Assembly: GCA_036897485.1 (NCBI GenBank)
Contig: JAYMTF010000823.1
Coordinates: 1-29,581, forward strand
Source of the DNA: Pelargonium nanum
Lineage: Eukaryota > Streptophyta > Magnoliopsida > Geraniales > Geraniaceae
Length of the DNA: 29,581 nucleotides
Direction: 5' to 3'
The notes beneath the pieces were generated by a model. That model did no database searches. It was not told where the DNA came from and was given only the letters and a program-made list of their open reading frames with translations. Every line of letters starts with the position of its first letter. Positions within the stretch are counted from its first letter, which is position 1. This document shows, one piece after another, positions 19,541 through 27,842 of the stretch. The position numbers and the translations under genes are program-made.

Positions 19541-21435
19541 AGTGCATATGTGTTTACTAATTCCATTTTACTGTTTTCCTGTTATAAAAAAAAATACGGC
19601 AGGTGTTCATCCTCACAGTTTTGAAAGGTCTCAAGCATCGGCTTGCTGCGGGTATGATTATCTACATTTATTTGATTTACTCTCATATATTTCATTGACT
19701 TCTGTGTATAGCGCAGTAGATTACTATTAAACCCGAGTACCATTCTGAAACTATATTACTCCCTCCTTCCCAAAACGACTTTCCATTTTTCGTAAAAATA
19801 AGGATAAGTTTGTTAGTGTTGGTTTTTCCCTGCTCTTGTGTAACAAACTCAAAGAGTTATAACTAACTTATCTTAGGGTTATTGTTGGTAACACTCATTT
19901 TGGAAAGGGGGTATTTGGTGGAAACATATTGCTTAATGACTATTAACTGTCATGAGATTACATATTTCTAGAGTTGGCAAATGGGTCTAAACGCAAGTAT
20001 GTTTATTGGCCCACTTTTTTGTCCGCTCTGGCCCGTTATTATCGGCCCGGGCTAGTGATGACCCATGGGCCGCGACTCATTTTGCAAGCAAAATAGGCCA
20101 TAGGCTAGAATTGGGTCAAGCCTGCTTAGGCTCAGGCCTGAACGGGCCGGGGAAAAAGGTTTACATGTTTATCGGAGCACTTTTTTCTAGCCTGGGCCTG
20201 GTTTATTCGGGCCGGATCAGTGATGGCCCACAGGTTTTTGGCCAATTCGCCAGCTCTACTGATATATCCTATTGTTACTTTCTTTGTACTAATTTATTAC
20301 ATTTACTACAAATACTATGACATATTCTGAAAGTAGCATAGTTATTGCAAGATCAAGAACATTTTTCTTTGGTATTTAGCTTGTCATTGATTGTTCAAAC
20401 GAAAATGCCATTAATTTATTGAACGGGACCACCTCTTGCCCTAAAGTTCATTAGAGTCTAGCTTTGATTGAGTTTGGCACAACTACATTTTCACAATAGT
20501 TTGTAGAAGTGCATGCACCAACAGTGATTAACCGCTATATACTCTTGTTCTTTCCGCCTTTAACATTTGTTCTTATTTTTTTCAGGTGCAAGGTTACCGA
20601 ACATAACAATTGTACTGCCCACAGAAACGAGAAAGTTTTATTCTGCCGGAGGGCAGAAAACAATCAACGTTGCAGGAAGGTCAGAACCTCTCCCTTGTGA
20701 ATACAATATGTTATCATAGTTTTGGTTTACCGTTTGTGGATAACCAACTCAACTAAAAGCTTAAACTAATAGTTGAAGGCCCAGTTTTGACTGTATACTC
20801 TAACACACCCCATCACATGAAAGCCTGTTATCGCTTTGCACATGCTTCATAGCTCGGTGCATAGGTCTTCTTCTTGCCTTCTGAGGGCCAACTCAACTAA
20901 AAGATTAAGTTAATTGTTGAAAACCCTATATTGAACACCGAGAATTTAGCACGAATCAGGTTACTTTACTACCTGCACAAATGACAACAGAATGGGTAGT
21001 AAAGTAATTTGTGCAAAACAATTAACCCGATTCTGTTGTATTCCGGGGGATTTTGCACGGAACCATAATTCTGTTGTATTCCACTATTCCCTTCAAAACC
21101 TCACAGAAAGATTCGCTCTCTAACTGATGTGGTGGGACTTGTTTTGCGAGATTGACTGAAATAACATTTCCGACACCAATTCTTCTTCTTTTGTTTACAG
21201 GATCAGCCTCGCCGTTGCAGCATTACTGAGAAGGATTTCCCTACAATATCAAGGAAACGGGTCCTCGGGGAGGATCTTTATCACTGGGCTCTCCGTGAGA
21301 AGGTGGCTTCAGCCGAAGCTCACTTCTCCATTCACCGGAAAACCCGTAGAGCTAATCGCATCCCAATCCCGACTAGGAAAAAGAATTGTCGACCAGCAGC
21401 GCGATATACGAACCGGAGATCTCTCTTGGGAATAA
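10006..21435 (+). CDS. MRL1: MRL1-like chloroplast PPR protein (rbcL mRNA maturation/stability)
   Basis: P-class pentatricopeptide repeat protein. MRL1 protects the 5' end of plastid rbcL mRNA in Chlamydomonas and Arabidopsis. Exons: 10006-10314, 12035-13043, 13146-13353, 13469-13532, 13628-13772, 13886-14001, 14335-14463, 14638-14814, 14933-15097, 15325-15465, 16525-16624, 16716-16824, 16922-17013, 17457-17547, 18588-18819, 18921-19013, 19603-19651, 20586-20679, 21201-21435. These total 3558 bp: 1185 residues plus stop. Residues 1-75 are Ser/Arg/Pro-rich with few acidic residues, as in a chloroplast transit peptide. A hydrophobic stretch (about 72-92) follows. Exon 2 encodes a Ser/Asp/Glu-rich disordered region. 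Ten PPR motifs (about 561-915) run from LSTFNMLMSV to NITYSVLLVA, and a family-specific C-terminal domain ends GDLSWE. The PPR and C-terminal parts match the Arabidopsis protein as I remember it. The start codon is supported by the transit peptide. Confidence 0.93.
10245..11160 (+). repeat. Tandem repeats of the MRL1 exon 1 end plus intron 1 start
   Basis: Three copies of a donor-like boundary, gaaagag followed by gtgtgtt, occur at 10314/10315 (the real exon end), 10623/10624 and 10913/10914. Each is preceded by a version of the last about 70 bases of exon 1 (ttcaatcat-taccagaa-cgga). Unit 10315-10623 is 309 bp and unit 10624-10913 is 290 bp. A third, more decayed unit runs to about 11160, with scattered related words to about 11330. 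All lie in intron 1 (10315-12034). Confidence 0.9.
12233..12580 (+). repeat. Four coding repeats in MRL1 exon 2
   Basis: Units start at 12233, 12332, 12407 and 12506. Each begins with a version of LMHEET, followed by a KxVDS-type core, and three then continue into (V/I)LPSS or VIPSS. The full units are 33 residues (first and third). The second lacks the SDS-rich tail and the fourth lacks the LPSS block. The region is Ser/Asp/Thr-rich and predicted disordered, and lies between the transit peptide and the PPR array. Confidence 0.75.
13044..13145 (+). other. MRL1 intron 2: 102 bp, multiple of three, no in-frame stop
   Basis: The boundaries cag|gttatg and tttattcag|att bracket an AT-rich segment. 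It is 34 codons long and open in the exon frame, so retention would add 34 mainly hydrophobic and aromatic residues without shifting the frame. I treat it as an intron because of its base composition and canonical sites. Confidence 0.7.
13533..13627 (+). other. MRL1 intron 4 with a GC-AG splice pair
   Basis: The exon codes LLDMSK and must join to LYHGRFFQTCK to give the family's sequence. The only donor at that join is aag|gcaagg at 13532/13533, a good match to the plant GC-AG donor consensus. The acceptor is gttatag at 13621-13627. Joining here keeps the frame. Reading through the donor leaves the conserved sequence. Confidence 0.8.
15466..16524 (+). other. MRL1 intron 10, 1059 bp, no defined element
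   Basis: This is the longest intron of the central PPR region. At 15697-15955 one frame is open for about 85 codons without a start, and the opposite strand is also open for 67 codons. The protein is not one I recognise. The rest is AT-rich with poly-A/T runs. Confidence 0.5.
18090..18267 (+). mobile_element. LTR-retrotransposon remnant (two degenerate LTR-end/PBS-like units) in MRL1 intron 14
   Basis: Two related units start at 18102 and 18212, each reading tccacctaa... aagctttgggg... agtaaagta. The first ends tgatatcagagc (18146-18157), one base off the plant initiator-Met primer-binding motif TGGTATCAGAGC. The second ends in a decayed version, tctgtcagaac. Upstream words such as cctacattga (about 18050) and cccacatcaacac (about 17661) also look LTR-derived. 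There is no coding domain. The intron is 17548-18587. Confidence 0.45.
18268..18466. mobile_element. hAT-type MITE in MRL1 intron 14
   Basis: The ends are TAGAGTTGGTACTTCGGG and, reverse-complemented, TAGAGTTGACAATTTGG. The flanking 8-mers gtcagaac (18260-18267) and gttagaac (18467-18474) match at 7 of 8, the 8-bp target duplication expected of hAT elements. The 199-bp interior has no coding capacity. It sits inside the second LTR-like unit, so it is the younger insertion. Confidence 0.75.
19506..19541 (+). repeat. CT microsatellite in MRL1 intron 16
   Basis: A nearly pure (CT)n run lies about 60 bases upstream of the acceptor of the 49-base exon 19603-19651. It may act as extra polypyrimidine sequence for this very short exon. 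Confidence 0.85.
19757..19776. mobile_element. Stowaway-like terminus fragment in MRL1 intron 17
   Basis: TACTCCCTCCTTCCCAAAAC resembles the Stowaway (Tc1/mariner MITE) terminal repeat TACTCCCTCCGTCCC. I found no matching inverted end nearby, so this is probably a truncated copy. Confidence 0.35.
19969..20258. mobile_element. hAT-type MITE, GC-rich, in MRL1 intron 17
   Basis: The left terminus is TAGAGTTGGCAAATGGGTC and the right, reverse-complemented, is TAGAGCTGGCGAATTGGCC. The interior is full of GGCCC/GGGCC words and matches the style of 4204-4432 (gcccg-ata, gcctg-gcctg, aggcc). The flanking 8-mers (catatttc, ctgatata) do not match convincingly, so target duplication is not supported here. 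Length is 290 bp. Confidence 0.6.
20943..21082. repeat. Nested hairpins and direct repeats in MRL1 intron 18
   Basis: TTACTTTACTACC (20961-20973) is perfectly inverted at 20995-21007 with a 21-base loop. ACAACAGAATGGGT (20984-20997) pairs imperfectly with 21025-21039. GTGCAAAA (21011-21018) is inverted at 21051-21058. ATTCTGTTGTATTCC is directly repeated at 21030-21044 and 21068-21082. It is probably the core of an old transposon. Just upstream (20740-20940) are two related blocks starting aactcaactaaaag. Confidence 0.7.
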
Positions 21436-21761
21436 CACGGGATTGCAATTTTGAATTCAACAATCCTAACATAAACTCATGCTCGTAACTTCTATGTCGA
21501 TGATCTCTACCACGCGTTCTCCTATCCCAAGTCTCACTCGCCTCTCCATTCCCTCGGGAAGTTGTTGAAAGCCGGAACTGAGAGAAGCTTCCGGAACCTT
21601 CTGGATCGGGAGGAGATGTTTTATGAGTATATTGTAGTTTTTTTGTTGGCAATTCTTGTTGGTGAGAAGGTTAATAAGTGTAATAGGCTCACAGGTTGTT
21701 GGTAAAATGTATCAGCTGTTCTGTAATCTGTAAGTTCTCTTGTAAAACTTTGTTCTTTTAG

Positions 21762-21767
21762 AATAAA
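21762..21767 (+). terminator. Candidate MRL1 polyadenylation signal
   Basis: AATAAA lies about 330 bases after the MRL1 stop codon, preceded by TG/T-rich sequence of the type found upstream of plant poly(A) sites. Confidence 0.45.
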
Positions 21768-22036
21768 CATTGCATCTCCTGATTTATTTTGTTTATATAT
21801 AGAATTTTATATTAGTGGTTTATAGAAAGAGTTGCTTTATTATATATAATACTCCATCCGTCCTGGTTCCCTTGCATTTTGGTCATAAAATAATGATTAT
21901 ACGTGTTTTTGTACAAAAATTCTTCTCTTTTTAACGAGAAAGCACAGTTCAGATTGTTCAGTGCACGAGACTTTCACTGTTGTGACTTGTGAGATTCAAA
22001 GAGAATAGTTTATAACTCAACTTTCTCTCTACTTTT

Positions 22037-22053
22037 ATACAAATATTGTTTCC
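22037..22053 (-). promoter_or_regulatory. DST-like 3' UTR motif of the first SAUR (weak)
   Basis: On the minus strand GGAAACAATATTTGTAT lies about 120 bases after the stop. It shares the GGA...TTGTAT ends of the DST mRNA-instability element known from SAUR transcripts, but lacks the central ATAGATT. A similar word follows the second SAUR. Confidence 0.25.
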
Positions 22054-22172
22054 GTGCTGACTTAGACTCGTTACTTTAAAGTTACATGCCAACAACTCTA
22101 CTACCGTTCTTTTCTTAGCATAGCGTGAATGATATGTCTTTTCCCGAGTGTGGATCTCTTCCCTCTTGAACT

Positions 22173-22472
22173 TCAATGGCAATGCAACCTTGAAGTGACA
22201 TCAATGAAAGCTTGTTCTCTACAAGGAATGGTTAGGCCTCCCATGGGATGATTGAAGCCAAACTCTTCCTCAGACCTTCTTAGCAAAGCTTGGAATGAAG
22301 GGTGGCTCAAGTAAGACAATGGAACCACAAACCTCCTCTTTTGAGCCTCTCCTACATAAACAGCAACATGGCCTTTTGGGACATCAAGGTTGTGGTTTCT
22401 TGTTCTTGGAGAGTGCACTTTGAGGATGTTCTTGGCACCAACAAGAATCATGGATGGAAACCTAAAACCCAT
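22173..22472 (-). CDS. SAUR family protein (first copy)
   Basis: Intronless 99-residue SAUR-like auxin-responsive protein. SAURs are short-lived auxin-induced proteins. Characterised members inhibit PP2C-D phosphatases and so activate plasma-membrane H+-ATPases to drive cell expansion. The diagnostic core runs from about residue 32: [12 protein letters not shown], then [36 protein letters not shown], and a short C-terminus. The N-terminus ([18 protein letters not shown]) is the short basic, hydrophobic type of the SAUR15/20 group. Length and lack of introns are usual. A TATA-like box lies about 100 bases upstream. It converges on MRL1. I cannot assign a specific SAUR number. Confidence 0.95.
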   Translation of the reverse strand: MGFRFPSMILVGAKNILKVHSPRTRNHNLDVPKGHVAVYVGEAQKRRFVVPLSYLSHPSFQALLRRSEEEFGFNHPMGGLTIPCREQAFIDVTSRLHCH

Positions 22473-22570
22473 GATGACAATAGTGATTTTGAGATTGGAT
22501 TTGGAGTGTATTGAAGTGGAAGCTTGAGGTGAGCTTTGGAGAGTTGTGTGGTTGAGTTAGTGCAATGGTT

Positions 22571-22580
22571 GTATTTATAG
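22571..22580 (-). promoter_or_regulatory. TATA box of the first SAUR
   Basis: Read on the minus strand this is CTATAAATAC, about 100 bases before the start codon at 22472, a good distance for a SAUR leader. Confidence 0.6.
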
Positions 22581-22749
22581 ATGATATAGTGGTAATGAAG
22601 TGTTTCTTCAAGTGGAGAGTAGAGGACAAAGTGGTATGGTCAAGAGATAGTGGTTGACATAGTTGGCAATTTAGACCAAAACTAGCAAAAACTTAAATAT
22701 GATCCATATTTTTTGTTGGTTTGGATCACATCAAATAGACTCTTATAAT

Positions 22750-22892
22750 TTTGAGTCGGGTCGGGTTTGGCATGTGAATTATTTTTGGTGAACCTCGTCA
22801 TATTTCATGTGTAAATCCAGCAATTCGCATGAATTTGTACCTTTTACGAGTTAGAATTGTTCAACTCGGAAATCTTATCTTGACAACTCTAG
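22750..22892 (-). mobile_element. Decayed hAT-type MITE, one terminus only
   Basis: On the minus strand it begins TAGAGTTGTCAAG and later contains ttcacatgccaaacccgac. This parallels the interior of 18268-18466 (ttcacatggcaaacctgac). The other terminus near 22750 (gtcgggtcggg) is not defined. Confidence 0.4.
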
Positions 22893-23000
22893 TGATTTAG
22901 CAATCTAAGTAAGACTCGATCACTTTTTATTTATCAGTTGAGCTAGTCAACAAGGGTTCTCTTCTCTTTTACCCAAAAGTCCACCCCACATCGTCGACAA

Positions 23001-23055
23001 GGAAGATCGAACTCGAGACTTCAAAAACAATTCAAAGCGCTTAGACCGTTGATCC
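23001..23055 (-). mobile_element. SINE-like tRNA-derived segment, minus orientation
   Basis: On the minus strand it reads ggatcaacggtctaagcgc, then gaagtctcgagttcgatc. This suggests a degenerate polymerase III box A followed by box B (GTTCGAT). It aligns with 23858-23913. Outer limits and a target duplication were not determined. Confidence 0.4.
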
Positions 23056-23857
23056 AACATGAGTAAGATCCACTTTTATTTATAAGAAACTAATGAAGTT
23101 TATTTGACTCTAGCTCTTTTTAACTTTTACAAAATTTACTACTAAACTATAGAGTGTATCACATATAATATTTATCGTTACCCTTAAAACAGCTCGAACA
23201 CGAGATCTTTCGAAAATAAACTGAGTTTTTAACAGCTAGATTATTATTATATACATATATTTAGTAATAAAATGCTTTGTGGCACTAGGACCCACCTTGT
23301 GAAGGTAGCAGGAGCTCACATGGCTTTGCTCATTAATTTGAACTGTTTCTCACTTACATTTATATATGCAGCCATTTTTGAGAAATCAATGAGACAAACA
23401 AAGACCATTAAACCCACTTGGTGTTTTCTATGTTATCTATCCAATATTGCCAATGAGAACATGTGTGACTGTTTTGGAATTTAAGAAAAAGAAGCTTATC
23501 CTTGTAACCTTGATTTTGTGCACCAAATTGGAGTGTTCTATTAGAAGATGATGTGAGGATTTGGCTTAAACCCAACACTTCATGAGACCTATAGATTGGA
23601 ATGGACCTAGAAGATATATGTTTTTTTTCTTTTGGTATAAATTATCTGTTATCCGATCACCACAATTAACAGTTAACGTTGATTAATCTATATTCGAGAT
23701 AGGTAGAACTACAAGAGTGGTAAAACTCTTCGAACCAAATTTTAACATAATTTTATTCTTTCAATCACAAAACCGAAAACTCGAACTAATCTAGAACAAC
23801 TTTGATTTTTTGGGCAAACTTGTGAAATATCGATTCTCTCGCATATAAAAACTTGTT

Positions 23858-23913
23858 GGAACAAACGGTTTAAACGTTTTAGATTCTCTTTGAGGTCTCG
23901 GGTTCGTGCCTCC
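23858..23913 (+). mobile_element. SINE-like tRNA-derived segment, plus orientation
   Basis: It reads ggaacaaacggtttaaacg, then gaggtctcgggttcgtgcc, colinear with the minus-strand copy at 23001-23055. The box B-like GGTTCGTGCC is one base from the consensus. Confidence 0.4.
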
Positions 23914-23918
23914 TACAT

Positions 23919-24341
23919 TATTTTCTTTTGCAGTGTCTTGCGAATCTATATCTACTTGGATTGACTCCCAATTCAATTTGTGAAAATCAGATCGAATTGA
24001 CTGGTTCAACACTAAAATTCGGTCAATAGATCCTATTAAGATCTTTTGGTGAACCGGTCTACCGGCCAAATCTAAGAAAAAATACAAATAGACAAAATTC
24101 AATCATATGTGGGTGTGATAAGTTTATTTCGACCGTACTGATCAAAGCAGTAACTCGATCATCAGACTGATTCAATTTCTATCCAAACTTTAAGACATTA
24201 ATGTAGAGGTAAAATAGAGAAACAGTTGACAAGACTAAAGGAACCAAGTAGCAACATATGTACCAACCATTACCAACAACACTATTTTCCTTTGTGTAGT
24301 GTCTCTATACCTACTTGAATTGACTCCAATTTCAGTGTGTT
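23919..24341 (+). repeat. Dispersed direct repeat pair (about 60 bp each)
   Basis: 23919-23982 and 24284-24341 share attttc-tttg, agtgtct, tata-ctacttg-attgactcc and attt-a-tgtg in the same order. The sequence between contains tggtgaaccggtctaccggcc, which is retroelement-like. The origin is not resolved. Confidence 0.5.
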
Positions 24342-24357
24342 TCTATAAGAACAAAAC

Positions 24358-24690
24358 CTATATATACATGCATGTTTAGAGGAAGAGACACACACCACAC
24401 ACATGACCATTTCTCAACTAACAACAAACAGGAATCAAACAGGCCATTTGATGATCATTGTTCATCAATTTTTGAATCAAGAACAAGAAAACAACCCTAT
24501 CAGAGACATAGCTATGGACATGTCCACAAAACCAGGAACACTCATTTTAATTTCTAGGTAAGAAACTGTGTGCATGAGGCTATTTGTATAGATATTAAAA
24601 TGTGCAAGTAGTAGCTAGCTTACTAATATTATTGCTTCTCTTTGTAGGACCCTATATATGCCTATCATATTGAACCACAATTTTTGTTGA
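24358..24690 (+). CDS. Candidate small spliced gene, unknown product
   Basis: A TATA-like CTATATATA (24358-24366) precedes an ATG at 24403. The first exon, 24403-24557, ends ag|gtaaga. The 90-base intron has a good branch-point word (TTACTAAT, about 24620-24627), a pyrimidine tract and a tttgtag acceptor. The second exon, 24648-24690, ends in TGA. The joined frame is 65 residues, beginning MTISQLTTNRNQTG and ending PIILNHNFC. It has no domain I recognise, no signal peptide and no obvious conserved motif. It could equally be a non-coding RNA. The splice sites are the best evidence, and coding capacity is doubtful. Confidence 0.3.
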
Positions 24691-24749
24691 GTATTAGGGT
24701 TTTTATGCTGAAAATCTTAATGTTACTTAAGATGCGGAAGACACTGGAG

Positions 24750-24942
24750 TAGAGGTGGCAAAAGTTAGGGTCGGGTTTTGGGTTTTATAAGGCATAAAAT
24801 ACATTGTTTTGCGGGTATACCCGACTGAAAATTTTATGATCTACCCGATCCTTTTTGGGTTGATAAATTCGTATCCGAACCCGACCCGAAATGGTTTGGG
24901 TTTTGAGCACCCGGTGAGTCGGGTACCCTTTTGCCAGCTCTA
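24750..24942. mobile_element. hAT-type MITE with a nearby empty site
   Basis: The ends are TAGAGGTGGCAAAAG and, reverse-complemented, TAGAGCTGGCAAAAG. The interior is rich in cgggt/acccg. The flanking 8-mers cactggag (24742-24749) and caatggat (24943-24950) agree at 6 of 8. The sequence agacactggac-tgtgcgttgttg at 24993-25015 equals the two flanks joined without the element, apart from one base. Confidence 0.8.
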
Positions 24943-25917
24943 CAATGGATTGTGCGTTGTTGATGTTTTCCTTCCATTGACCTAGGCTAAAAAGACACTG
25001 GACTGTGCGTTGTTGTAAAAATATTGTAGATGAGGTTTCACACTTAGTATTCTTTAAAAATAACGTATACATGAATGAATATTCCTAAGTTCCCATAGAA
25101 TGAAAAAAAAAAATCGTGTGCACCTGTCGGTTCTTTCATCTCGGATTATTATTACATATCGATCGAAAGAATAATTTTTCTCAAGACAGCTTCAACTGGT
25201 TGGTTTTCGCCATGCAACACTCTTATACTTGTTATTTGAATGTTAATCTACGTTTATTATTTACATGATATATGGTACATTGCATGATGAGAGCTTGAAG
25301 AGACGTATATGACGAGTTCTCTGTGACACAACGTTTGCGATGTGAAAAATAAAGTGTATATATATTTTAATTAGAAAAGAATTTTTGGATGTTAATAGGG
25401 TGTGACAATTGTAATTAATGAGGGTGGGCCAATTGTGGCCAGTGTTGTAGCTTGGTGTGGAGGACACGAGTACCATGAGGGTACATATAATTTATATAAA
25501 CTCCAAATTTTGCTACGAACCAAAGCTTTCTCTTGTGTCACACAATAACACAAAACTTGGGTTGGCCCATGAAAAGTTTATAGTGAAAGTGATCATTTTG
25601 TTTCACTTTGATTTTTTCTTCTATCTTACAAACATGTCAATTCATTTTACAGTGTATATCTACCTATAATATACATATATAATAGAACGTGACGTACTTT
25701 AGTATCTTTGTTACTTCACCCGTTCGTCTGATTAACCCATTGAATGCATCTATTGTTTCCGAGTATCTGAACCTGTAATACAAGGCTTCTCTTGGTTGGA
25801 ACCACTCGATTGCTTAATTCACGTGTGAAGCCATCTTTTTCGAGTCTCGTTGAGCTGAGAATTTATGGGATGTCCATTATGCGGCCCAGCTTAATTATAT
25901 GTTGGACCGTTCTTGCT

Positions 25918-25970
25918 CTCTCTCTCTACATATATGGTTATATACATACACACACATATATATATATAAC
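25918..25970 (+). repeat. Compound CT / CA / TA simple repeats
   Basis: ctctctctct, then tatacatacacacacat and a (TA)n run. Non-coding and likely length-variable. Confidence 0.8.
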
Positions 25971-26280
25971 TTCATGTTTGATCTCCATGCATCCACTTGT
26001 TTAGGGTCCCATTGTGTCCCCTCATATTTTTTTCACATTCACACCATTTTGTATTTTAATGTCATGCATTCGTTAGAATAAATTCACAAACGTCGTGTTT
26101 TAAATGAGATGCCTTATACCAAGATAATATTTTGTATAAACAAAAAATATCACAGCAGCATTGTCCTAATATTCAAAATGGTACAAAACTTTCATGTCAT
26201 TTCACTCAAATTAGTACACCAATTTTAACAAAGGTGCTACAACAAGGCACATTAATAATAGAATATTGAGTTAAAAGATA

Positions 26281-26308
26281 TGTGTGTGTGAGAGAGAGAG
26301 TGTGTGTC
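26281..26308 (+). repeat. GT/GA compound microsatellite
   Basis: tgtgtgtgtg, then agagagagag, then tgtgtgt in the spacer downstream of the second SAUR. Confidence 0.85.
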
Positions 26309-26688
26309 CAAGCACAAGAAAACTAAGGAGGAGAACCATTCATTTACATTTATATGAAAGGGACATCCAATTATGGGATGTCATGTAACTGAATTGGCAA
26401 TTTACCAATTACAAAATTTTTAACAACCTACTTTGATTTTCTCAACAAAATACAAACAAATGTTCGATAGAGTTTCATGCAAGAATTCACAAACCCGACC
26501 TAGAATGTTGATTGAGGAACGACTAGGTCAAAATATGAGCAGAAGATCCCAAACAATAGAGTTTTCTCAATGAATTCACGTAGATGATCCAACGTGCATA
26601 GCACTGGTTGAGAAATGACTTGACTGTTGTTGCTGCAGCTTTGACTTTAGAATGAGAGATTCGAACTCCGACCCGAAAAGTAGAAGTA

Positions 26689-26708
26689 GATACAATATAG
26701 ATCAATCC
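26689..26708 (-). promoter_or_regulatory. DST-like 3' UTR motif of the second SAUR (weak)
   Basis: On the minus strand GGATTGATCTATATTGTATC begins about 32 bases after the stop. It has GGA, an ATCTAT core and TTGTAT, loosely like the SAUR instability element with shortened spacing. Confidence 0.25.
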
Positions 26709-26739
26709 TATGAGAGAAACCAAAGTAAAAGGTTACATC

Positions 26740-27033
26740 TTAGGAACAATTCAAAGCTGTGGTTAGGCTTATGAAATATTCTTCACTGCATGGAATTGTC
26801 AACCCTCCCATTGGATGATCAAACCCGAATTCTTCCTCGGCGCGATGAAGCAAATCTTGAAACAAAGGATGGTTCAAAAATGAAATTGGGATCACAAACC
26901 TCTTCTTCTGATTCTCCCCAACATAAACAGCTATGTGACCTTTGGGAACATTAGATGATGAGACTGTCCCATTCCTCATTGAGAGGCTTCTTTGAAGCTT
27001 TTGCTTAGCTTGAGCAATACCCATCAACCCCAT
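26740..27033 (-). CDS. SAUR family protein (second copy)
   Basis: Intronless 97-residue SAUR-like auxin-responsive protein, with the same expected growth role as its neighbour. Core: [20 protein letters not shown] from about residue 29, [31 protein letters not shown] and the ending TTALNCS. The N-terminus differs from the other copy: [20 protein letters not shown] is a basic helix, followed by a Ser-rich linker. It has the same strand as the first SAUR, about 4.3 kb away. The cores are close but the termini and linkers differ, so the pair is not a recent duplicate. Upstream are a TATA-like box (27161-27172) and a cluster of TGTC-type auxin elements. Confidence 0.95.
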   Translation of the reverse strand: MGLMGIAQAKQKLQRSLSMRNGTVSSSNVPKGHIAVYVGENQKKRFVIPISFLNHPLFQDLLHRAEEEFGFDHPMGGLTIPCSEEYFISLTTALNCS

Positions 27034-27160
27034 AGTGATTTATAGTAGCTCAAATGGATGAAAAAATCAAGGGTTTTGATTGTTTTTTCAAGAAGATTGG
27101 AGAAGTGGAAGCTTGGAGAGTGAAAAAAATTGGGTTGAAAATGGTGTGATTTGGAGACAA

Positions 27161-27172
27161 CATATATATAGG
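27161..27172 (-). promoter_or_regulatory. TATA box of the second SAUR
   Basis: On the minus strand CCTATATATATG, about 130 bases before the start codon. Confidence 0.55.
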
Positions 27173-27291
27173 AGGAGAGGTCTAGGTGTCAATTGTGAAC
27201 CTTAATGGATAGAAATGTGTGAAAATTTGGAGAAGAATGTTGAGAAACATACCAGGTGGAGGAAATGGTGAAGGGTCACATGGTTTGGTCT

Positions 27292-27316
27292 TGTCTCTTG
27301 CAGGACATAGTGTCCT
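27292..27316 (-). promoter_or_regulatory. Auxin-response-element-like cluster upstream of the second SAUR
   Basis: TGTCTC (27292-27297) is followed by the palindrome AGGACA-tag-TGTCCT (27302-27316), so three TGTC cores fall in 25 bases, about 120-155 bases upstream of the TATA box. TGTCTC is the classical auxin response element bound by ARF proteins. A related ggacaaa word lies upstream of both SAURs (22624-22630 and 27333-27339). Confidence 0.5.
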
Positions 27317-27724
27317 ACCACCAGCTCTTGAGGGACAAAAGAGGGTCACAAGTTGTGTGTGTGGAAATGTATATTTGATGGTTTTGAAATAGTATTTTAT
27401 ATAAGAGAGCTAGCATTGATGTTGTGAGGCTACAGGCTTGTCCTTTGACAAAAGCACAAGTTATTAAGTGGAGGGCCCAACTGATACGTCAAGGGATTAT
27501 TTATTTTCGTCGGGTTTGTTTTCATCGATATTGTGAGGTATCTTAACATTCTTCTTCACATGTAGATAGGGATGTGTTCATAACTTGTAATTAATAGAGA
27601 CAACACAAGTTGAACTATTGATTTGTTCCAAGTCCAACTATTCATCAAAGACTGATGGAGTAATATTGGTGAAAATTTTGTAGACTTAGGCACAATGACC
27701 AATCCGCAAACAAAAAATCGAATG

Positions 27725-27842
27725 CACTGAAATCCTTCTTATTAGCTTGAACAATCATGTTAAAGACACTGAAATCCTCCCCATATGCTTGAATGATCAA
27801 GTTAAAGGCACTAAAATCTTCCTCCAACCTAAATGCACGAAC
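27725..27842 (-). repeat. 42-bp minisatellite, 2.8 units
   Basis: Units 27725-27766, 27767-27808 and a partial 27809-27842 begin cactgaaatc or cactaaaatc. Because 42 is a multiple of three, the minus strand stays open and would encode a repeating DFSAFxxxxQA-type peptide within a 71-codon frame (27645-27860). I do not recognise it as a gene. Confidence 0.8.

Larger units (their letters stand above)
21436..22172. other. Convergent spacer between MRL1 and the first SAUR
   Basis: Holds the MRL1 3' untranslated region and the SAUR 3' region. TACTCCATCCGTCC at 21850-21863 resembles a Stowaway end, but no partner terminus was found. No other gene seen. Confidence 0.6.
22473..26739. other. Inter-SAUR spacer
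   Basis: Contains the first SAUR's promoter, transposon fragments, the candidate small gene and the second SAUR's 3' region. Nothing else coding is supported. Notable words: an imperfect palindrome gggccaattgtggcc near 25427-25441, and simple repeats near 25940 and 26281. Confidence 0.6.

Noticed and set aside
20006-20320. 104-codon frame in MRL1 intron 17
   Set aside because: It is the translation of the GC-rich MITE at 19969-20258, with no transposase similarity.
23272-23484. 70-codon plus-strand frame upstream of the first SAUR
   Set aside because: No domain, no promoter or splice context, and it is in transposon-rich spacer.
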